A stretch of DNA of 55,136 nt. Origin: Derxia lacustris. GTDB taxonomy: Bacteria > Pseudomonadota > Gammaproteobacteria > Burkholderiales > Burkholderiaceae_E. The notes below the pieces were generated by a model. The model ran no database searches, was not told where the DNA came from, and saw only the letters and a list, made by a program, of their open reading frames with translations. Below are positions 50,538 to 55,136 of the stretch, piece after piece (position 1 is the stretch's first letter; each line of letters opens with the position of its first letter). The DNA lies in the NCBI RefSeq assembly GCF_002105195.1, contig NZ_MUHU01000027.1:1-55136 (forward strand). Reading direction: 5' to 3'. A program made the translations under genes and the position numbers.

Positions 50538-52834
50538 GCGCCGCGTCTGCCGCCTGGCCGGCATGGCGATCGGCTGGCCCGATGTGCGCCGCGCTGCGCC
50601 GGCTGCTGGCGCTGCTGGTCCTGGCCGCCGGCGCGCGCGTCGGCGCCGAGCCGCCGCCCGTGCCCGCCGCGCCGCGCGTGCCCGAGCGTCCGGCGCTCGA
50701 CTTCTATTACGGCGAGGTGCTGCGCGACCCCTGGCGCTGGCTCGAGAACCTCGGCGATCCGAGCGTGCTCGACTGGCTGCATGCCGAGGGCCTGTACGCC
50801 AGCCGCGTGCTGGCCGCGCTGCCGCAGCGTCAGGCGCTGCGGCGCGCGCTGGCCGACGCCGAGGCCGAGCTGCCCTTCGTCATCGATGCGCCGCGCCGGC
50901 TGCCGGGCGGCGCGCTGGTCTATCTCAAGCGCGAACGCGGCGCCAACCAGTTCCGGCTGGTGCAGCGCGCCGGGCCGACCGCGCCCGAGATCGTGTTGGT
51001 CGATCCCGATGCGCTCGAACGCCGCAGCGGCCGGCCGCATGCGATCGACTGGTTCGAGCCCGCGCCCGACGGCCGCGTGGTGGCCTACGGTCTGTCGGTG
51101 GCCGGCGCCGAGAATGCCGCGCTGCATCTCATCGACGTGCGCACGCGGCGCGAACTGGGCACGCCGGTCGAGGGCGCGGCGCGCGGCGAAGTCGCCTTCG
51201 CGCCCGACGGACGCGAGCTGTGGTTTGCGCGTCTGCCGCCGGCCGGCATCGACAGCCCGGCCACCGACCGCTATCGCGGCAGCCGGCTCTGGCGCCTGAC
51301 GGTCGGCGCGCCGGCGGCCAGCGCGCGGCTGGTGCCGCTGCCCGGCGACGAAGACCTCGACGCGCCCGAGATCGGCCCGCCGACGATCCGCTTTCCGGCG
51401 CTGCTGCTGTCCGACGACGGCGATGCGGTCGCGCGCTTTACCGACGGCGTGACCGCCGCGCTGGAGCTGTGGCATGCGCGGCTCGACGACCTGCGTGCCG
51501 GCCGGCCGGCGTGGCGGCGGCTCGCGCGGCGCGAGGACGGCGTGGTCGATTTCGCATTTGCGCGCGGCCGCGCCTGGGCGCTGGTGGAGCGCGACGCCGC
51601 GCGGCGCCGGCTGGTCGGCGCGCCGCTCGCCCGCTTCGACGCCGCCAGCGCGCCGACCCTGGTGGCCGAGAGCCAGCGCGTGCTGGCCGGCATCGCGGTC
51701 GCCGCCGACGGGCTGTACGTGGAAGCGCGCGAGGGGCTGGCCAAGCGGCTCTACCGGCTCGACGACGCGGCCGGCGATGCGGGCGCCGCTCCGGCCGGCG
51801 CGCGCCCGGGGGCGGCCAGTCCCACCGACGCCGCCCGCCTGCGCCCGATCCCGCTGCCCGCCGGCCTTGGCTTCAGCCTGGCCGACAACGTCGCCGACCG
51901 CCGCCTGCCCGGCCTGCTGCTCGATTTGCAAGGCTGGACCGAGCCGCGCTGGCTGGCCGAGGTCGGCGCCGACGGCAGCCTGCGCAACACCGGCCTGCAA
52001 GCGCCCGGCCGCGCCCGCGACGAGCTGCTGGCCGAGGACTGGTTCGTGCCGTCGCATGACGGCGTGCTCGTGCCGATGACCGTCATCCGGCGCCGCGACG
52101 CGCCGGCCGATGCCAGCCGGCCGGCCATCGTCTGGGCCTATGCCGCCTACGGCGCCACCGAAGACCCGATCTTTTCGCCGTCGCGGCTGGCCTGGGTCCA
52201 GGCCGGCGGCGTGTTCGCGGTGGTCGATCCGCGCGGCTCGGGCGTGTACGGGCGCGACTGGCAGGCCGCCGGCAGCGGCGCCGCCAAGCCCAACAGCTGG
52301 CTCGACACGCTGGCCTGCGCCGAGGCGCTGGTCGCGCGCCGGCTCACCGCGCCGGAGCGGCTCGGCATCTGGGGCGCGAGCGCCGGCGCCATCGTGGCCG
52401 GGCGCGCCATCACCGAGCGGCCGGCGCTGTTCGGCGCGGCGGTCGTCTCGTCGGGCCTGCTCGACCTGCTGCGCGCCGAGACCGCCGCCAACGGCGTGCC
52501 CAACATCGCCGAATTCGGCAGCGTGACCGACGCGGCCGGCTTTGCGGCGCTGCGCGCGATGAGCCCTTATGAGCACATCGCGCCGGGCCAGCGCCATCCG
52601 GCGGTGCTGCTGACCGCCGGCATCAACGATCCGCGCGTCGAGCCCTGGCACAGCGCCAAGATGGCGGCCCGGCTGCGCGCCGCCGATCCGGCGCCCGGGG
52701 CCGCGCCGGTGCTGCTGCGCATCGACTGGCAGGGCGGCCACGGCCCGGGCAGCACGCGCGCGCAATGGCTCGACGAGCGGGCGGATGTGTTCGGCTTTTT
52801 CGCGTGGCGGCTGGGCGGCTTGCCCGGCTTGTGA
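50534..52834 (+). CDS. S9-family prolyl oligopeptidase, exported
   Basis: A 766-residue serine peptidase. A signal peptide-like N-terminus (LRRLLALLVLAAGARVGA) is followed by the prolyl-oligopeptidase N-term segment (YYGEVLRDPWRWLENLGDP) and a beta-propeller. The alpha/beta hydrolase domain carries Ser616 in GIWGASAGA, Asp699 in GINDPRVEPWHSAKM and His736 in QGGHG. Its ATG overlaps the LysR stop (ATGA). It is Ala-rich and lies in very high-GC DNA. Close to oligopeptidase B/prolyl oligopeptidase; cleavage preference not predictable. Confidence 0.93.
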   Translation: MSAASAAWPAWRSAGPMCAALRRLLALLVLAAGARVGAEPPPVPAAPRVPERPALDFYYGEVLRDPWRWLENLGDPSVLDWLHAEGLYASRVLAALPQRQALRRALADAEAELPFVIDAPRRLPGGALVYLKRERGANQFRLVQRAGPTAPEIVLVDPDALERRSGRPHAIDWFEPAPDGRVVAYGLSVAGAENAALHLIDVRTRRELGTPVEGAARGEVAFAPDGRELWFARLPPAGIDSPATDRYRGSRLWRLTVGAPAASARLVPLPGDEDLDAPEIGPPTIRFPALLLSDDGDAVARFTDGVTAALELWHARLDDLRAGRPAWRRLARREDGVVDFAFARGRAWALVERDAARRRLVGAPLARFDAASAPTLVAESQRVLAGIAVAADGLYVEAREGLAKRLYRLDDAAGDAGAAPAGARPGAASPTDAARLRPIPLPAGLGFSLADNVADRRLPGLLLDLQGWTEPRWLAEVGADGSLRNTGLQAPGRARDELLAEDWFVPSHDGVLVPMTVIRRRDAPADASRPAIVWAYAAYGATEDPIFSPSRLAWVQAGGVFAVVDPRGSGVYGRDWQAAGSGAAKPNSWLDTLACAEALVARRLTAPERLGIWGASAGAIVAGRAITERPALFGAAVVSSGLLDLLRAETAANGVPNIAEFGSVTDAAGFAALRAMSPYEHIAPGQRHPAVLLTAGINDPRVEPWHSAKMAARLRAADPAPGAAPVLLRIDWQGGHGPGSTRAQWLDERADVFGFFAWRLGGLPGL

Positions 52835-52919
52835 AGCGCGGCGGCGGCGCGGGCCGCGCATGGCGTGCGCGACATGGCCGCCGCGCAGCCGCGCCTGCCG
52901 ATGCGCCGCAGCGCCGCCC

Positions 52920-54068
52920 TCAGCAGCCGCAGGTATGCGTGAGCTGCACGCCGCCCCAGCGCTCGGGCGTCTCGCCCACGGCCGGGTTGCGCGAGACGTA
53001 ATCGGCGCCGCGCCGGATCTGCACATAGCTCAGCGTCCAGTCGCGCGCGAAGGCCCAGTGCAGGCCGGCGCTGATCGTGCCGACCGAATGGCGCACATCC
53101 ACCTCGGGTCGCGGGCCGTAGGTGCCGCCGGTGATGAAGCGGTTGCTGGCGTAGAACTGCGCGCCGGCATGGGCGAAGGCGCTCAGCCCGTGCCAGCCGT
53201 CGGCGCCGAGTTCGCGCATGGCGGCGGCGTCGAACACCACGCGCTCATGCACATTGGGCGTGAGCGCCGGCAGCCGTGGCGGCCGCGCGCCCAGCACCAG
53301 ACCGAGCCCGACCTCGCCGTAGTTGCGCAGCGTGCCGGCCACCGCGCCGGCGTTCACGTCCACGCCGAGCGGGCCCCATTCGGCCGCCCGCAGCACGCCG
53401 ATCGCCTCGACCTGCGCCGCCGGATGGGCCCGCAACTGGTTGTCCCAGCCGGCCGGATCGTCCGAGCCGACGATCCGATGCACTTCCTTCTGCGCCTGGC
53501 GCGCCAGCGACGCCGGCCCGACCACGCCGAGCTTGAGTTCGAGCGAGCGGTAGAAGCCGGCATCGAGCCGGTGCGCCGACAGCGCGGCATAGAGGAGGCC
53601 GGCCCAGGGCCGCTCGTCGGGCTGGGGCGTGGCGATGCGGGCATCGCGCGGCGTGTAGGCGAGCTGGCCCAGGCTGAAGTCGAGCGTGGCCGGCCCGCCC
53701 AGCAGCGCGCCGCCGAGCTGGCGCGCCGGTTCCAGCCAGCCCGGCGTGGCGGCGGGCGCAAAGCCGTAGTCGAAGCGCCAGCCGCCGGTATAGCCGCCAT
53801 CGCTGCGCGCCGGCAGCACGAAGCGGTCGTTGTCGAGCAGAAAGCGCCAGCCCGAGATGGCGCTGGCGCGGTCGGCGCTGCCGGCGGCGGCGCTCGGCGC
53901 GGCGGCGGTGCGCGCGGCCGGCGTGGCGCCGTCGAAGTCCGCCGGCGTCTGCGCCAGCGCGCCGCCGGGCAGCGTCAGCGCGAGCCATCCGGCGAGCAGC
54001 GCGGCGGCCGGCGCCGGTGTGCCATGAAGCTCGGAATCGCGGGTCGGGCGCGGGACGGGGACGGGCAT
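52920..54068 (-). CDS. LpxR-like outer-membrane lipid A deacylase (DUF2219)
   Basis: A 382-residue outer-membrane beta-barrel. A signal peptide (LLAGWLALTLPGGALAQ) and an Ala-rich stretch are followed by the family motifs LDNDRFVLPARSDGGYTGG, DERPWAGLLYAALSAHR and GPASLARQAQKEVHRIVGSD plus GWDNQL. LpxR removes the 3'-acyloxyacyl chain of lipid A in Salmonella and relatives. AGGAG before the ATG at 54068 is good. It lies between ruvA (35 bases) and the convergent S9 peptidase. A general lipid A-modification role could connect with the glycosyl-transfer operon at 17775-22394. Confidence 0.85.
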   Translation of the reverse strand: MPVPVPRPTRDSELHGTPAPAAALLAGWLALTLPGGALAQTPADFDGATPAARTAAAPSAAAGSADRASAISGWRFLLDNDRFVLPARSDGGYTGGWRFDYGFAPAATPGWLEPARQLGGALLGGPATLDFSLGQLAYTPRDARIATPQPDERPWAGLLYAALSAHRLDAGFYRSLELKLGVVGPASLARQAQKEVHRIVGSDDPAGWDNQLRAHPAAQVEAIGVLRAAEWGPLGVDVNAGAVAGTLRNYGEVGLGLVLGARPPRLPALTPNVHERVVFDAAAMRELGADGWHGLSAFAHAGAQFYASNRFITGGTYGPRPEVDVRHSVGTISAGLHWAFARDWTLSYVQIRRGADYVSRNPAVGETPERWGGVQLTHTCGC

Positions 54069-54103
54069 GGCGGGCTCCTGAAACGGCAGACGTCGGGCGG
54101 CGA

Positions 54104-54706
54104 TCAACCTCGCGCGAGCAGGCGCAGCGCGGCGCGGATGCCGTCCTCGACCGAGGCGCCGGGCGGCAGCTTCTTGACCACCGCCACCGCCTCGCGCTCC
54201 GAGTAGCCGAGCGCGACCAGCGCATTGAGCACATCGGACTGGTCGGCGTCGTTGGCGGCCGTGCCGGGCGCGCCGTCGAGGCCGGCGGGCAGGCCGCCGG
54301 CCGGCGCGCCGATCTTGCCCTTGAGTTCGAGCAGCAGCCGCTCGGCGGTCTTCTTGCCGATGCCGGGCACGCGCACCAGCTGGGCCGCCTCCTGCTGGAC
54401 GATGGCCAGCGCCAGCTCATCGACCGACAGGCCGGACAGCACCGCCAGCGCAATCCGCGCGCCCACGCCGCTGATCTTGAGCAGCTGGCGGAAGGCGGCG
54501 CGCTCGGCCTCGGTGGCAAAGCCGTAGAGCAGCTGGGCGTCCTCGCGCACCACGAAATGGGTGCGCAGCGACACCGTCTCGCCGAGCGGCGGCAGGGCGT
54601 AGAACGTGCTCATCGGCACGTCCACTTCATAGCCCACGCCGTGCACGTCGACGAGCACGGTGGGAGGCGTCTTTTCGAGCAGGCGGCCGGTGAGCTTGCC
54701 GATCAT
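54104..54706 (-). CDS. ruvA: Holliday junction-binding protein RuvA
   Basis: A 200-residue protein with the OB-fold N-domain ([20 protein letters not shown]), two helix-hairpin-helix motifs ([15 protein letters not shown] and [19 protein letters not shown]) and the C-terminal RuvB-contact domain ([20 protein letters not shown]). Complete. ruvC lies 155 bases upstream; ruvB is displaced 9 kb downstream. Confidence 0.97.
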   Translation of the reverse strand: MIGKLTGRLLEKTPPTVLVDVHGVGYEVDVPMSTFYALPPLGETVSLRTHFVVREDAQLLYGFATEAERAAFRQLLKISGVGARIALAVLSGLSVDELALAIVQQEAAQLVRVPGIGKKTAERLLLELKGKIGAPAGGLPAGLDGAPGTAANDADQSDVLNALVALGYSEREAVAVVKKLPPGASVEDGIRAALRLLARG

Positions 54707-54861
54707 CTTGGGGGCAGTCGGGAGTGAAGGATGGGCGAGCGTAGCCGAGGGGCTGCCACGACAGAGGTGGAAACAAGGCTGCCGCGACAGGCGTCGTGGC
54801 GCGCGCGCCGGCGGGCGCCGCGCCATGCGGCCGACCTGGCTGCGCGCCCCTGTCCCGGTGC

Positions 54862-55136
54862 TCAGCCCACCAGCCGCCCGCCGCGAAAGCGCGCCCGGCC
54901 CGAGCGCTGGGTCACGCCGAGCGCTGCTGCCGCCGCGCCGATGCCGTGGCCGGCATGCGCATGGGTGATCGCGCAGGCCAGCGCGTCGGCCGCGTCGGCC
55001 TGCGGCGTGCCGCTCAGCGTGAGCAGGCGCACGACCATGTCCTGCACCTGTTCCTTGCGCGCATGGCCGGTGCCGACGGTGGCCTTCTTGACCTGGAGCG
55101 CGGTGTACTCGTGCACCGGCCATGCGCGCAAGGAAC
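54862..55136 (-). CDS. ruvC: crossover junction endonuclease RuvC, 5' part outside the window
   Basis: The last 91 codons of Ruv[21 protein letters not shown], then [15 protein letters not shown] with the two C-terminal catalytic Asp residues, ends in a short Arg/Gly tail. The start and the first catalytic Asp/Glu lie beyond base 55136. It resolves Holliday junctions after RuvAB migration. Confidence 0.95.
   Translation of the reverse strand, partial: SLRAWPVHEYTALQVKKATVGTGHARKEQVQDMVVRLLTLSGTPQADAADALACAITHAHAGHGIGAAAAALGVTQRSGRARFRGGRLVG

Overview
The window is a GC-rich stretch of a betaproteobacterial chromosome, most likely Burkholderiales. Evidence for this is the gene order pilS-pilR-ampD, hemA-prfA, ybgC-tolQRAB-pal-cpoB-queC and ruvC/ruvA/ruvB, together with a PEP-CTERM protein. 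I cannot name the genus from sequence alone. Most of the window is ordinary housekeeping DNA with tight, overlapping operons. The visible exception is a base-composition island at about 5.5-12.8 kb.

Layout. (1) 41-5486: a beta-oxidation operon (acyl-CoA dehydrogenase, FadN-type 3-hydroxyacyl-CoA dehydrogenase/enoyl-CoA hydratase, thiolase). (2) 5575-12271: an accessory island with a TIR-domain protein, a MoxR-type AAA+ ATPase, a large protein with a vWA-like (SAV_2336-like) region and a C-terminal formylglycine-generating-enzyme (FGE)-like domain, then a broken accessory gene, then a second FGE-like protein. It carries the remains of a diversity-generating retroelement (DGR). A template repeat rich in AAC codons (11157-11215) matches the last codons of both FGE proteins (10705-10763 and 12130-12188), and the differences fall almost only at template adenines. 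The reverse transcriptase is absent, the HRDC-type accessory gene is truncated into the template repeat, and three perfect hairpins with the same GGA loop follow the second variable repeat. (3) 12837-17653: a TonB-dependent receptor, an enoyl-CoA hydratase and a PEP-CTERM protein. (4) 17775-22394 (minus): a four-gene overlapping operon (flippase-like membrane protein, GT2 glycosyltransferase, ArnT/PMT-like glycosyltransferase, PAP2 phosphatase), which looks like a lipid-linked sugar transfer pathway. (5) 22529-30773: an AEC transporter, then a cluster around a large XRE/AAA/TPR regulator, frameshifted as written. It contains a Pro/Ala-rich small protein, an FAD oxidoreductase, an unknown protein and DUF808. 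Direct repeats GGTATC-N5-GGTATC lie in its control regions. (6) 30773-34691: pilS-pilR-ampD. (7) 34721-45041 (minus): hemA-prfA, two tRNA-Lys genes with recognisable promoters, queC, the tol-pal operon and ruvB. (8) 45064-54068: an M3 peptidase, an alcohol dehydrogenase, an aldo/keto reductase, a LysR regulator, an S9 peptidase and an LpxR-like deacylase. These separate ruvB from ruvA and a partial ruvC at 54104-55136.

How it fits together. The island looks like a conflict (defence-type) module. The MoxR ATPase and vWA-like protein would form the NTP-driven switch, TIR would be the NAD-consuming effector, and the FGE/C-type-lectin fold would be the recognition surface once randomised by the DGR. 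Two different variable repeats remain beside a damaged template and no local reverse transcriptase, so diversification appears frozen unless an enzyme acts in trans.
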